From Aminobacter anthyllidis (GTDB taxonomy: Bacteria > Pseudomonadota > Alphaproteobacteria > Rhizobiales > Rhizobiaceae): a stretch of DNA of 64,000 bases. Position numbers and translations under genes: made by a program. The notes under the pieces are model-generated. The model saw only the letters and a program-made list of their open reading frames with translations, made no database searches and had not been told where the DNA came from. The first letter of the stretch is position 1. Every line of letters starts with the position of its first letter. Below, one piece after another: positions 24,695-33,610 of this stretch. The stretch covers positions 186,001 to 250,000 of the forward strand of contig NZ_JAFLWW010000004.1 in assembly GCF_018555685.1 (NCBI RefSeq), given 5' to 3'.

Positions 24695-26095
24695 CTAGAG
24701 GATTTCGTCCTTGAGGTAATACCAGCGGTACATTCCCCACTGTCCAAGCCGCCGGAACGGTGTCAGCAAACCGTGGCTCGGCAGCGGGGAGGTGAAGATC
24801 GGCAGGTCGAGTTCGCCGCCCTTGCCGGCGACCATTTGGGCCATGCGGCGGCCGGCCTGGGCAGAGTACATGACGCCGTTGCCGCCATAACCCATGGCGT
24901 AGAACAGCTGCTGTTTCGGGTCCGGGCGGAAGACGCGCGGCATCATGTCGTGACTGACATCGACCCAGCCCCACCAGGAATAATCGACCTCGATGCCGCG
25001 CAGGATCGGGAACTTGCGGTAGAGCCCTTCGAGCAGGCGATCGAGGTGCTTTGGATTGATCGCGTCGCGCCCGGTAATGGCGCTGCGGCTGCCGATCTGT
25101 ATACGGCCGTCCGGCAACATCCGGTAATAGTGGCGCAGCGTCCGCGTGTCGGTCAGCGGAATGTGTGTCCGGAAGTTCAGCTCCTGCCGTTCGCCTGATG
25201 TCAGCGGCCGGGTGACGATAGAGTTGGACAGGATCGGCATCAGCCGGTGCCGGGTCACGTCGTGCAGGCCGGGCGAAGTGTAGCCGGCGGTGGCGATGCA
25301 AACGGCCCGGGCGCGGACCACACCGCCCGGCGTGCGCAGATGGTGGACGCCACCCTTGAGTTCGCTGCCGAGCACGGGGCTCGACGTGTGCACCTTGGCG
25401 CCGAGCTTGCGGGCCAACCTGAGATAACCAAAGGCGAGCTTGGCGGCATGGATGCCCATGCCGTCGGGTTCATACATCGCGCCCTTGGCTTCGGCATCGC
25501 GGACAAAGTCGCTGTGGACTTCGTCACGGCCGATCATGCGGGCGCGGTAGCCGAACACCTCGTTGAGCAGGCGCGTTTCCTTCTCCAGCGCCGGCAGCAC
25601 CTTGTCGCGATGGGCGATGTAGAGATGGCCGCCGTCCTGTGGATCGCAGTCGATCTCTGGCGAACGGATCAGGTCGCGAAACAGGTCGAAGGCTTCGGCG
25701 ATCTCGACATGCATTTTCTTGGCGACATCGACGCCCCAGCGCTCGATCCACTGGGAACGCTTGAGGCGTCCTGCGGAAATCTGCGCCTGGCCGCCATTGC
25801 GCGTGCTGCAACCCCAGGCGACGCCATTGGCTTCGAGCACTGTCGCCTTGATGCCGTGCTCCTTGGCCAGATGAATGGCGCAGGACAGGCCTGTGTAGCC
25901 CGAGCCGATGATTGCGATATCGACGTCGATGTCTTGTGTGACAGGACCGTCGTCCTCCGGCTGTGGGCCGGCAGTGGCGATCCAGTAGGTTGGCGCATAG
26001 TCCTTGCCAGCGCCCGGATTGGCCGCATGAACCGGATCGTAGGCCGGATCGAAGGGCTTTCTGGTTGCGGTGGGCCGTGTGAGCTGATGTTCCAT
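24695..26095 (-). CDS. tauY: Taurine dehydrogenase large subunit TauY (FAD oxidoreductase)
   Basis: 466-aa DadA/GlyD-type FAD enzyme. The dinucleotide fold is IAIIGSGYTGLSCAIHLAKE near residue 60; the substrate domain includes RNGGQAQISAGRLKRSQW and SWWGWVDVSHDMMPRV. TauY with the small TauX oxidatively deaminates taurine to sulfoacetaldehyde, passing electrons to the respiratory chain. The gene sits directly after tauX and before xsc. A longer frame to 26263 is inside tauX, so the ATG at 26095 is used. Amine oxidases of this family act on many substrates, but context is strong. Confidence 0.88.
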   Translation of the reverse strand: MEHQLTRPTATRKPFDPAYDPVHAANPGAGKDYAPTYWIATAGPQPEDDGPVTQDIDVDIAIIGSGYTGLSCAIHLAKEHGIKATVLEANGVAWGCSTRNGGQAQISAGRLKRSQWIERWGVDVAKKMHVEIAEAFDLFRDLIRSPEIDCDPQDGGHLYIAHRDKVLPALEKETRLLNEVFGYRARMIGRDEVHSDFVRDAEAKGAMYEPDGMGIHAAKLAFGYLRLARKLGAKVHTSSPVLGSELKGGVHHLRTPGGVVRARAVCIATAGYTSPGLHDVTRHRLMPILSNSIVTRPLTSGERQELNFRTHIPLTDTRTLRHYYRMLPDGRIQIGSRSAITGRDAINPKHLDRLLEGLYRKFPILRGIEVDYSWWGWVDVSHDMMPRVFRPDPKQQLFYAMGYGGNGVMYSAQAGRRMAQMVAGKGGELDLPIFTSPLPSHGLLTPFRRLGQWGMYRWYYLKDEIL

Positions 26096-26118
26096 CTGCC
26101 GATCCTTTCGACCCGTGC

Positions 26119-26511
26119 TCAGCCTCTGGCCGGCGCCGGGATCAGCGGCCGGTTCTTGCGGAATGCCTGCTTGCGCACGAGCTTGCCGCCGCTGAGCGTG
26201 AACAGGTCGCAGCCTTCCGCCTCGACGCGGCTGCCGTCGGCGTTGGTGCCCGAGAAGGTCCATTCGGACACAGCGCGGTCGCCATGGACGAAGTGGCTGT
26301 GATGGGCCCAGTGCGCGTCGGGCATCGCCTTCCAGACACCACTGAAGGCAGAGGCGATGGCTTCGGCGCCTTCGAAGCGGGTGCCGAAGACTTCGGATCC
26401 GGCAACGCCGTTGAAGACGCAGTCCTCGGCGAAGAAGCGCATGACGCCTTCGATGTCGTGCCGGTTAAAGGCGTCGAACAGGTTGGCAAGGTCGTCGGCG
26501 GTGAGCGCCAT
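26119..26511 (-). CDS. tauX: Taurine dehydrogenase small subunit TauX (SnoaL-like fold)
   Basis: 130 aa beginning MALTADDLANLFDAFNRHDI, with RFFAEDCVFNGVAGSEVFGT and AFRKNRPLIP. It is a SnoaL/NTF2-like cone-fold protein of the size of TauX. Immediately ahead of tauY in an otherwise complete taurine operon, it is the expected partner. The ATG at 26511 is preferred over frame-opening codons upstream because the homologous fold starts there. On its own the sequence would only be called a SnoaL-like protein. Confidence 0.82.
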   Translation of the reverse strand: MALTADDLANLFDAFNRHDIEGVMRFFAEDCVFNGVAGSEVFGTRFEGAEAIASAFSGVWKAMPDAHWAHHSHFVHGDRAVSEWTFSGTNADGSRVEAEGCDLFTLSGGKLVRKQAFRKNRPLIPAPARG

Positions 26512-26659
26512 GTCGTGATCCTCGTGTCTTTCATGGCGATGCCGAGCAGGCATGGCTTCGCCGTGGCCGGACAAGCCGGCAAACTGGTTCTGGTCTGTTG
26601 GTCGTTGCAGGTCTGAGATCAGCCGGGCGGTGAAGTCGCCAGGTGCGCGAGCCTTGCCA

Positions 26660-27487
26660 TCAGATCTTGCCCTTCCAGGGGATCAGCGCCTTCTCCAGGT
26701 AACGGAGCATCAGGTCGAAGGCGAAGGCGAAGATCCCGATCACGATGATGCCCATGATAACGGTGTCGCTGGCGAGGTATTCGGCGGCGTTGAGCACCAT
26801 GAAGCCGAGACCCCTGTGGGCGGCGACCATTTCAGCCGCGACGAGCGTGGTCCAGCCAACGCCGATGCCGATGCGCATGCCGGTGAATATCTCGGGCAGG
26901 GCTGCCTTGAGGATCACCTGGGAAATGACCTGGGCGCGGGTGGCGCCCATGGCGTAGGCGGCGTGGATCTGTTCGGTCGAGACCGAGCGGACACCCGCCC
27001 GGGCGGCGATCGCCATCGGTGCGAAGATTGCGAGATAGATCAGGAACACCTTTGGGAATTCACCGATGCCGAGCCAGATGATGATCAGTGGCAGGTAGGC
27101 GAGCGGCGGCAGCGGCCGGTAGAATTCGATGATCGGGTCGAAGAGGCCGCGCACCACGCGGTTGACGCCCATCAGGATGCCGATCGGCACGGCAGTCAAC
27201 AACGCCAGGAAGAAGGCGCCGAGCACGCGGCCGAGGCTTGCCAGCGTATGCTGCACAAGCGTCGAATTGGAGACGCCTTCGGTCATGGCGATGACGAACT
27301 TGTCCCAGACGGCGAGCGGCGAGGGCAGGAACAGTGGCTTGACCCAGCCCATCTCGGTGATCAGCAGCCACAGGCCGAACAGCACCAGCGCCGTGATCAG
27401 GCTGATATGCCCGCTCATGCCGTCGCCTGGCGCACCGTAGATCTTGCCGGGGCGAACGGACTTGGCTCGGGAGAGGCGCTCAAGCAT
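26660..27487 (-). CDS. tauC: Taurine ABC transporter permease TauC
   Basis: 275-aa inner-membrane permease of the BPD/SsuC-TauC family with about six segments; the EAA coupling loop is [25 protein letters not shown] split over the cytoplasmic side, and WPTLVAAE-like [12 protein letters not shown] follows. The start ATG at 27487 overlaps the tauB stop by 8 bases, which is why the longer frame is rejected. It ends 148 bases before tauX. Confidence 0.9.
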   Translation of the reverse strand: MLERLSRAKSVRPGKIYGAPGDGMSGHISLITALVLFGLWLLITEMGWVKPLFLPSPLAVWDKFVIAMTEGVSNSTLVQHTLASLGRVLGAFFLALLTAVPIGILMGVNRVVRGLFDPIIEFYRPLPPLAYLPLIIIWLGIGEFPKVFLIYLAIFAPMAIAARAGVRSVSTEQIHAAYAMGATRAQVISQVILKAALPEIFTGMRIGIGVGWTTLVAAEMVAAHRGLGFMVLNAAEYLASDTVIMGIIVIGIFAFAFDLMLRYLEKALIPWKGKI

Positions 27488-28292
27488 GGAGAAGTTCCGG
27501 GTTGCCGGACTGGCGCTCGTCGCCATAGATGATGCCAAGGATTTGCTCGCGCATGTCGATGAAATCGCGGCTGGATTTGATTGCACGTGCGTTGCCCTCC
27601 TCGAGGAAGCGCCGATTGAAATCGAGCTCATAGGTGTGGGTGATGCGGCCCGGACGCGGCGACATGACGATCAGCCGGGAGCCGAGGAACAGCGCCTCTT
27701 CGACGCTGTGGGTGATGAAGAAGAACATCTTGTTGGTGAGCTGCCACACTTTGAGCAGCAACTCCTGGATGGTTTCGCGGGTCAGCGCATCAAGTGCTGC
27801 CATCGGCTCGTCCATCAAAAGCATGGCCGGATCGCAGGTCAGCGCCCGGGCGATGCCGACGCGCTGCTGCATGCCACCGGAGAGGTGGTAGATCATGTGG
27901 CGGTGAAAATCCTGCAGGCCGACAAGGGCCAGGTTCTTGGTCGCCAGCTCACGCCGGGTCGCCTTGTCGACGCCGCGCAGCTTGAGCCCGAATTCGGTGT
28001 TGTCGATGACGTTGAGCCAGGGCAGCAGGGCGTGCTTCTGGAAGACGACGCCGCGGTCTGCGCCGGGTCCGACGACCTGCCGGCCACCAAGCGTGATGTC
28101 GCCGTCTGTCGGCGTCATGAAGCCGGCCATCAGGTTGAGCAGCGTGGTCTTACCACAGCCGGAGGCACCGAGTGCGACGACGAAGTCACCGCTTTTGACC
28201 TCGAGGTTCACGCCCTTGAGCGCGATCACTGCCTGGTCGGAGTAGAGGCCTGGATAGGTCAGGCTGACATTGCTGACGTTGAGGGTTTCCAT
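27480..28292 (-). CDS. tauB: Taurine ABC transporter ATP-binding protein TauB
   Basis: 270-aa ATPase of the nitrate/sulfonate/taurine group. Walker A is GASGCGKTT, the signature is [15 protein letters not shown], Walker B is [12 protein letters not shown], and [15 protein letters not shown] is the H-loop region typical of SsuB/TauB. It energises import together with TauC. Confidence 0.92.
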   Translation of the reverse strand: METLNVSNVSLTYPGLYSDQAVIALKGVNLEVKSGDFVVALGASGCGKTTLLNLMAGFMTPTDGDITLGGRQVVGPGADRGVVFQKHALLPWLNVIDNTEFGLKLRGVDKATRRELATKNLALVGLQDFHRHMIYHLSGGMQQRVGIARALTCDPAMLLMDEPMAALDALTRETIQELLLKVWQLTNKMFFFITHSVEEALFLGSRLIVMSPRPGRITHTYELDFNRRFLEEGNARAIKSSRDFIDMREQILGIIYGDERQSGNPELLHA

Positions 28293-28338
28293 CGCGTCGA
28301 GCCTTTCGAAGAAAATGCAATCGAGGGTGGAGGAGGGT

Positions 28339-28367
28339 GCCGCCGGCGCAGCGAAGCGTCCGGCGGC
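28339..28367 (-). repeat. Strong hairpin in the tauA-tauB junction
   Basis: GCCGCCGG (28339-28346) pairs with CCGGCGGC (28360-28367), and inside it CGC (28347-28349) pairs with GCG (28356-28358) next to one bulged T. It sits 10 bases after the tauA stop codon in the direction of transcription. No T-run follows, so it more likely stabilises the tauA message or partly reduces read-through into tauB. Confidence 0.7.
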
Positions 28368-28377
28368 TCGCCCGGTG

Positions 28378-29397
28378 TTACTTGGACGCGTCCTTGGCGT
28401 AGCTACTGTTGACGAACGGCGCGTAGTCGTCGAGCGCTTTGTCGATCTGCTTCTGTGCGACGAGGAACTTGGCGCTTTCGTTCAGCGCCTTGATGGCGCC
28501 GCCGCCCAGCCAGGTGTCCGAGGCCTGTTCCTCGGCGTTGGGGAAAGACAGCAGGTTGAGCGCTTCGACAGCACCAGCGCCGTCGCCGCCGATCAGCTTG
28601 ACGATACCCTGCACCTGCGGCGAGTCCGCCGTCCAGGCAGCCTTGTTCTTGTTGTAGTCGGCATAGGAGTCGGCCAGTACCTTGGTAAAGGCCGCCATGA
28701 ACTTCGGGTTCTCCGTTGCCCATTTCTTGTCGGCCACAAGCCCATCGAAGGTCGGCACCGACGCGGCACCGATGACTTCGGAGTCAGCGATTGTCTTGCC
28801 GTTCTTGAGCAGTTCGGTGAGTGCCGGCGGCCAAACATAGGCGGCGTCGATGTCGCCGCGCTGCCAGGCTGCGATGATCTGCGGTGGCTTCATGTTGAGG
28901 ATGTTGACCTCGCGCGGATCGACCTTCCACACCTGCTCAAGACCGACGAGAAGGTGGAAGTGCGATGTCGAGACAAACGGAACGCCGACATTCTTGCCCT
29001 TGAGGTCTTCCGGCTTTTCGATGCCCGAGCCGTTGCGTACGACGAGCGCTTCCGACTTGCCGATATTGTCGAGGATCCAGAACAGTTCAAGTTCGACGCC
29101 GCGGGTGGCGGCGGCGGTGGTGCCAGTCGAGCCGATGACGCCAATCGGCACGTTGCCTGAGGCGAGGGCGGTGGAGATGTCACCGCCAGAGCTGAACTGG
29201 CGCCAGTCGATGGTGTAGCCGGCCTCCTTGGCGGCTGCGTCGAAGCGGCCGTCGGCGATCGCTGTGACGAACGGACCTACAATCTGCTGGTAGCCGACCA
29301 CGACTGTCGTTTCGGCGTAGGCGAGACAGGAAGTGAAGACGCCGGCCGCGACGGTTGCGGCACTGGCCAAATGTTTGAAATGCTTAAAGTGTATCAT
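28378..29397 (-). CDS. tauA: Taurine ABC transporter substrate-binding protein TauA
   Basis: 339-aa periplasmic protein with a signal peptide (about residues 1-28, ending CLAYA). TauA features are [38 protein letters not shown] and [19 protein letters not shown]. It delivers taurine to TauBC. First gene of the minus-strand tau operon, divergent from tauR; a GAGGGTAAC ribosome site precedes the ATG. Confidence 0.92.
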   Translation of the reverse strand: MIHFKHFKHLASAATVAAGVFTSCLAYAETTVVVGYQQIVGPFVTAIADGRFDAAAKEAGYTIDWRQFSSGGDISTALASGNVPIGVIGSTGTTAAATRGVELELFWILDNIGKSEALVVRNGSGIEKPEDLKGKNVGVPFVSTSHFHLLVGLEQVWKVDPREVNILNMKPPQIIAAWQRGDIDAAYVWPPALTELLKNGKTIADSEVIGAASVPTFDGLVADKKWATENPKFMAAFTKVLADSYADYNKNKAAWTADSPQVQGIVKLIGGDGAGAVEALNLLSFPNAEEQASDTWLGGGAIKALNESAKFLVAQKQIDKALDDYAPFVNSSYAKDASK

Positions 29398-29506
29398 CGT
29401 TACCCTCTTGTTTTGTTAGCCACCGGTTGTTCCGGGAACTTGCCGGCTTTGATGCCGGTCTTGGTTCTGACTAACAGGGTTAAATGAGACACGCCGATTG
29501 CCTTAT

Positions 29507-29537
29507 ATCCAGATTGGAAGTTGAATGAATCCAGATT
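29507..29537 (+). promoter_or_regulatory. Candidate TauR operator: 9-bp direct repeat
   Basis: ATCCAGATT occurs twice, at 29507-29515 and 29529-29537, 22 bases apart start to start (about two helical turns). MocR-type regulators typically bind direct repeats in the promoter shared with the divergent operon. On the minus strand the core reads AATCTGGAT, containing CTGGA as in the TauR boxes I recall from Rhodobacter. The second copy ends 19 bases before the tauR ATG, which suggests autoregulation as well. Confidence 0.55.
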
Positions 29538-29556
29538 TAACGCGAGTGGGGAGACC

Positions 29557-31035
29557 ATGGCTCAGGCGACCGTCTCGGAAACGATCTTCTTCCTTGACCG
29601 GACGAGTCGCATCGGTCTGCAGGCGCAGATCCGCGAAACGGTCGTCTCCGCCGTGTTGTCTGGTCGGTTGCAGCCGGGTGCTCAACTGCCCTCGACACGC
29701 AAGCTTGCGGAATATCTGAACATTTCGCGCATCACCGTGACGCTTGCCTATCAAGAATTGGCGTCACAGGGTTATGTCGAAACGGCCAGCCGAAGCTCGT
29801 ATCGTGTTGCCGGCAATCCGCCGACAAGCGGGCTTGAAGCGGCGACATCCGATACCGGCGCCGACGAGATCGATTGGTCGTCGAAGCTGTGCAAGAGCTT
29901 CATCGTCGCCAAACAGATGCGCAAACCGCTCGACTGGCGGCGCTATCCCTATCCGTTCCTCTATGGCCAGATGGACCCGTCGCTGTTCGATCTTGGGGCC
30001 TGGCGCGACTGTGCCCGGCGCGCGCTGGCGCGCGAGGATTTTGAGCTCATGGCCGGCGATTTTGCCGCCGCAGACGATGTGCAACTGGTCAACTACATCT
30101 GCTCCAGGACGCTGCCCAGCCGCGGCATCCGTGCGACGCCGGACGAGATCCTGGTGACAGTGGGGGCGCAGAACGCGCTCTGGATCGTCACCCAGCTGCT
30201 GCTGCGGCAGGGTGCGCATGCGGTGTGCGAAAACCCCTGCCACCCTGACATGAGCGCGTCGCTGAAGCTGAGTGGTGCCGATGTCACGGCCATCGACGTC
30301 GACAAGGAAGGTCTGCCACCGGCGGCGCTGCCAGGTAAAGTCGACGCGGTTTTCGTCACGCCCAGCCACCATTCGCCGACCGGTGCCACCATGCCCGTCG
30401 AACGCCGTGCCGCACTCCTGGCCGCCGCCGCCGCCGAGGACTTCATCATAGTCGAGGACGACTACGAGTTCGAGATGAGCTTCCTGGCGCCGCCGTCGCC
30501 GGCGCTCAAGTCATTCGACCGCACCGGTCGGGTGTTTTACATAGGCAGCTTTTCCAAGTCCCTGTTTCCCGGCCTGCGGTTGGGCTATCTCGTGGCACCG
30601 GCGCCCGTCATCCGCGAGGCACGGGCGTTGCGGGCACTGATGCTGCGCCACCCGCCCGGCCATCTGCAGCGCACGGCAGCCTACTTCCTGGCGCTCGGCC
30701 ATCACGATGCGGTGCTGCATCGCATGCGCAGCGAGTATCACAAGCGCCACATCGTCATGGCCGAGGCATTGCAGCACGAAGGCTTCATTATCGCTGGTTC
30801 ATCAGCCTTTGGCGGCACCTCGTTCTGGGTCGCGGGACCCGAGGGGTTGGACGCCGATCTCTTGATGAACGAACTCAGGCAGGATGGGGTGCTGATCGAA
30901 TCCGGCTCGCCCTTCTTTCCTGATGCGGACGGTCCGTGCCGGTTCTTCCGCATGGGCTATTCATCCATCCCGCGCGCTAACATCGCCGAGGGCGTGTCGC
31001 GGACGGCTGCCCGCATGAAATGGCTGCTCGCATGA
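29557..31035 (+). CDS. tauR: Taurine-responsive MocR-family regulator TauR
   Basis: 492-aa fusion of an N-terminal GntR winged helix (about residues 15-85: RIGLQAQIRETVVSAVLSGRL, STRKLAEYLNISRITVTLAY) with a C-terminal aminotransferase fold-type I domain. The PLP lysine region is GSFSKSLFPGLRLGYLV and the Asp is in IVEDDYEFEM. TauR activates taurine genes. A TTG start at 29521 would lengthen it by 12 residues but falls inside the candidate operator, so the ATG at 29557 is preferred. It is divergent from tauA. Confidence 0.88.
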   Translation: MAQATVSETIFFLDRTSRIGLQAQIRETVVSAVLSGRLQPGAQLPSTRKLAEYLNISRITVTLAYQELASQGYVETASRSSYRVAGNPPTSGLEAATSDTGADEIDWSSKLCKSFIVAKQMRKPLDWRRYPYPFLYGQMDPSLFDLGAWRDCARRALAREDFELMAGDFAAADDVQLVNYICSRTLPSRGIRATPDEILVTVGAQNALWIVTQLLLRQGAHAVCENPCHPDMSASLKLSGADVTAIDVDKEGLPPAALPGKVDAVFVTPSHHSPTGATMPVERRAALLAAAAAEDFIIVEDDYEFEMSFLAPPSPALKSFDRTGRVFYIGSFSKSLFPGLRLGYLVAPAPVIREARALRALMLRHPPGHLQRTAAYFLALGHHDAVLHRMRSEYHKRHIVMAEALQHEGFIIAGSSAFGGTSFWVAGPEGLDADLLMNELRQDGVLIESGSPFFPDADGPCRFFRMGYSSIPRANIAEGVSRTAARMKWLLA

Positions 31036-31392
31036 GGTCACCACTCTGAGAACGCCCCCCGTCGTGACACCGGCTGCCAGGACGTTGTCACGTCTGAACA
31101 GGACAGTAAGGGCTCGGCACCGAGTCGGCGCGATAAGTACACTCTGCGACGGCTGTCCAGAGGTGGTACAGCGAGCTGCCGGGAATCGCCCGCGACATGG
31201 GTGGCCTTCGAGGTCGAAGCAATCTCACCAAGTGCCGAGGGGCGTGTCCGACAGGTAACTTTCGAACAGCGCGCTCGCGACTTCGTCAGCACCGATGCCG
31301 CCTGCATTGCCGACCGGCCGCCAGGATGCGTCGTCCTCAGGCTGAGAGACTGCCACTGTTGAGCTAAGCTCTCCCGATGGCTGTTTGTCGAG
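31036..31392. other. Intergenic stretch without a confident gene
   Basis: Between tauR and the convergent PaaK-like gene I recognise no gene or terminator. A 43-codon minus-strand frame (31225-31356, GTG start after GGGAGAG) reads like real protein (DDASWRPVGNAGGIGAD) but has no family I know; it may be a remnant. Confidence 0.4.
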
Positions 31393-32631
31393 TTATGCGA
31401 CCAGCCGCTCGTCGGCGATGACCTTCCCGTCATTGGGTAGGCTGCCGGGAGCAACGATCTCGACAGTTCCTCGCATTCTGGTCGCGGCCTGGAGTGCGGC
31501 CTCGAGCTCCGCCTGCAGTCCATCTCCCGACGTCGCGGCCTCGGCCTTGAGCAACATCACATCCTGCTCGGCCTCGCGGCTGACGACGAGGCGGAGGCGG
31601 CCCAGCATAGGAAATTTTCGACCGATCGCGGCGATCTGGGCCGGGTCAACGAACATGCCCTTGACCTTGGTGCGCTGGTCGGCGCGGCCCATCCAACCGG
31701 CGAGCCGCATGTTGGTGCGGCCGCAGGCGCTGGGGCCGGGCAGCACACGCGACAGATCGCCGGTGCCGAAACGTAGCAGTGGATAGTCGGCGGTGAGGCG
31801 GGTAACGACAACTTCGCCAACCTCGCCATCGGCAGCGGCCTCGTCGGTGCCCGGGCGCACGATCTCGACGATCAGCCCCTCGTTGACCACAAGACCCGAG
31901 CGCGCCGAAGTCTCATAGGCGGCGACACCAAGTTCGGCGCTGGCATAAGCCTGATAGGCATCGATGCCGGCGCCGGCGATCTCCTGCTGCAGCGAGGCCG
32001 GGAACGCGGCACCAGAAACCACGGCGTGGCGGAAGGGGCTGGCGGTGCCAGTGGCGGCCATGCGGTCGATCAATATCTTCAGGAAGTCCGGCGTGCCGAT
32101 GTATCCGGTCGGCTTGAGCACCCCGATCGCCTCGACCTGCTGGTCGGTATTGCCGACGCCGGCCGGGATGACCGCACAGCCAAGCGCATGTGCCCCCGAC
32201 TCCATCATGTGCCCGCCCGGCGTCAGATGATAGCTGAAGGCGTTATGGACGATGTCTTCCTTGCGCATGCCGGATGCGAACAGGGCACGCGCGGAACCCC
32301 ACCAGTCGTCGCCGCGGCCTTCGGGATCGAAGATCGGCCCAGGTGAGACGAGCAGGCGCTTCAGCGTGCCAGGCTTGACGGGCGACAGGCCGGCGAAGGG
32401 CGGATTCTTGGCCTGGAGTGCCAAGAGATCACCCTTGCGGATGACCGGGACCCGCTGCAGCGCAGCGCGGTCTACGAGGGTATCTGTGGCAACGCCCTCG
32501 AGCTGTTGCCGCAGTGCTGCGGCACCGGCCTGCGCCTCATTGAGGAGCGAACGCAGCCTGGCAAAAAGTGCCGTCTCGCGGGAGGCCGGATCCTGGATTT
32601 CTCCGGCATCGTAATGTGCGTTCGTCACCAT
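31393..32631 (-). CDS. PaaK-like phenylacetate-CoA ligase family protein
   Basis: 412-aa ANL-superfamily adenylate-forming protein of the PaaK type (coenzyme F390 synthetase/phenylacetate-CoA ligase). Visible: AFSYHLTPGGHMMESGAHALG and PTGYIGTPDFLKILI in the N-terminal part, the YASAELGVAAYE motif that binds the adenylate, and the GWMGRADQRTKVKGMFVDP hinge before the small C-terminal domain. It probably activates an aromatic acid to its CoA thioester after import by the adjacent ABC system. The substrate is unknown. Confidence 0.8.
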   Translation of the reverse strand: MVTNAHYDAGEIQDPASRETALFARLRSLLNEAQAGAAALRQQLEGVATDTLVDRAALQRVPVIRKGDLLALQAKNPPFAGLSPVKPGTLKRLLVSPGPIFDPEGRGDDWWGSARALFASGMRKEDIVHNAFSYHLTPGGHMMESGAHALGCAVIPAGVGNTDQQVEAIGVLKPTGYIGTPDFLKILIDRMAATGTASPFRHAVVSGAAFPASLQQEIAGAGIDAYQAYASAELGVAAYETSARSGLVVNEGLIVEIVRPGTDEAAADGEVGEVVVTRLTADYPLLRFGTGDLSRVLPGPSACGRTNMRLAGWMGRADQRTKVKGMFVDPAQIAAIGRKFPMLGRLRLVVSREAEQDVMLLKAEAATSGDGLQAELEAALQAATRMRGTVEIVAPGSLPNDGKVIADERLVA

Positions 32632-32711
32632 GGTTCACCTAGATTCTTGACAATGAGGCTCACGTGCTCGGCGGGTGTGACCGCGCCCGGCATGCCTGCG
32701 AATGACGCACT

Positions 32712-33548
32712 TCACGCCAGCCAGCGCTTGCGCCGCTTGTAGCTCTTGACCTCGCGGAACGACTTGCGGCCCTCGCCACCGATGCCGAGGTAGAATTCCT
32801 TGACGTCCTCGTTGTCGCGCAGGGACGCAGCATCGCCATCCATGACGATGCGGCCGGTCTCCATGATGTAGCCGTAGGTGGCGTATTTCAGCGCCATGTT
32901 GGTGTTCTGCTCGGCCACCAGGAATGACACGCCCTGCTTGCTGTTCAGGTCCTTCACGATCTCAAAAATCTCGTCGACGACCTGCGGTGCCAGCCCCATC
33001 GATGGCTCGTCGAGCAGGATCATCTTGGGCCGGCTCATCATGGCGCGGCCAATGGCGCACATCTGCTGCTCGCCGCCCGAGGTATAGCCGGCCATCGACG
33101 AGCGCCGCTGCCTCAGCCGGGGGAAGTAGTCGTAGATCATCTCGAGGTCGGCGCGGATGGCGCGGTTGCCGTCGCGCCGCGTGAAGGCGCCGGTGAGCAG
33201 GTTCTCCTCAATGCTGAGATGGCCGAAGCAGTGGCGCCCTTCCATCACCTGGATGCAGCCGCGCCGCACCAGTTCGTTCGGGCTGAGGCGGTCGACGCGG
33301 TCGCCGTTGAACTCGATCGAGCCTTTGGTCACCTCGCCGCGCTCGGCATGCAGAAGGTTCGAGATCGCCTTCAGCGTTGTCGTCTTGCCGGCGCCATTGG
33401 CACCGAGGATAGCGACGATGCCACCCTGGGGCACTGCGAGCGATACGCCCTTGAGGACGAGGATGACGTGATCGTAGATCACCTCGATGTTGTTTACCGT
33501 CAGCATCGGCCGGGCCGGTTCGACCGCTTTGGAAGCATGTTCAGACAT
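32712..33548 (-). CDS. livF: Liv-type ABC transporter ATP-binding protein (LivF)
   Basis: 278-aa ATPase. Walker A is GANGAGKTT, the signature is TSGGEQQMCAIGRAM and Walker B is MILLDEPSMGL. The extended basic C-terminus (REVKSYKRRKRWLA) is typical of the LivF associated with acyl-CoA synthetase/PaaK clusters. The frame opens upstream at 33647, but MSEHASKA at 33548 is the sensible start, directly after a hairpin. Confidence 0.9.
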   Translation of the reverse strand: MSEHASKAVEPARPMLTVNNIEVIYDHVILVLKGVSLAVPQGGIVAILGANGAGKTTTLKAISNLLHAERGEVTKGSIEFNGDRVDRLSPNELVRRGCIQVMEGRHCFGHLSIEENLLTGAFTRRDGNRAIRADLEMIYDYFPRLRQRRSSMAGYTSGGEQQMCAIGRAMMSRPKMILLDEPSMGLAPQVVDEIFEIVKDLNSKQGVSFLVAEQNTNMALKYATYGYIMETGRIVMDGDAASLRDNEDVKEFYLGIGGEGRKSFREVKSYKRRKRWLA

Positions 33549-33567
33549 CAGCAAGCTCCGGGGCATC

Positions 33568-33593
33568 GTCCCTTCCCCATCAGGGGAAGGGAC
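33568..33593 (-). repeat. Perfect 11-bp palindrome in the binding protein-livF junction
   Basis: GTCCCTTCCCC (33568-33578) pairs perfectly with GGGGAAGGGAC (33583-33593) around ATCA. It lies just after the binding-protein stop in the direction of transcription and has no T-run. The sequence resembles CCCTTCCCC-type palindromes scattered in rhizobial genomes, so it may be a dispersed repeat as well as an mRNA-stabilising hairpin. Confidence 0.75.
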
Positions 33594-33610
33594 TGGGTTC
33601 AGGGTCAGCC

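Noticed and set aside
22872-25301. Single 809-codon protein upstream-extended from Xsc
   Set aside because: The first 218 codons are an out-of-frame reading of tauY; the Xsc family starts at the internal ATG with its own ribosome site.
31038-31523. 161-codon minus-strand frame between tauR and the PaaK-like gene
   Set aside because: It overlaps the PaaK-like gene in another frame on the same strand and its composition (Arg/Ser-rich) is typical of a shadow frame.
33568-33593. Palindrome considered as an intrinsic terminator
   Set aside because: No T-run follows on either strand and it lies inside an operon, so a stabilising or dispersed-repeat hairpin is a better reading.
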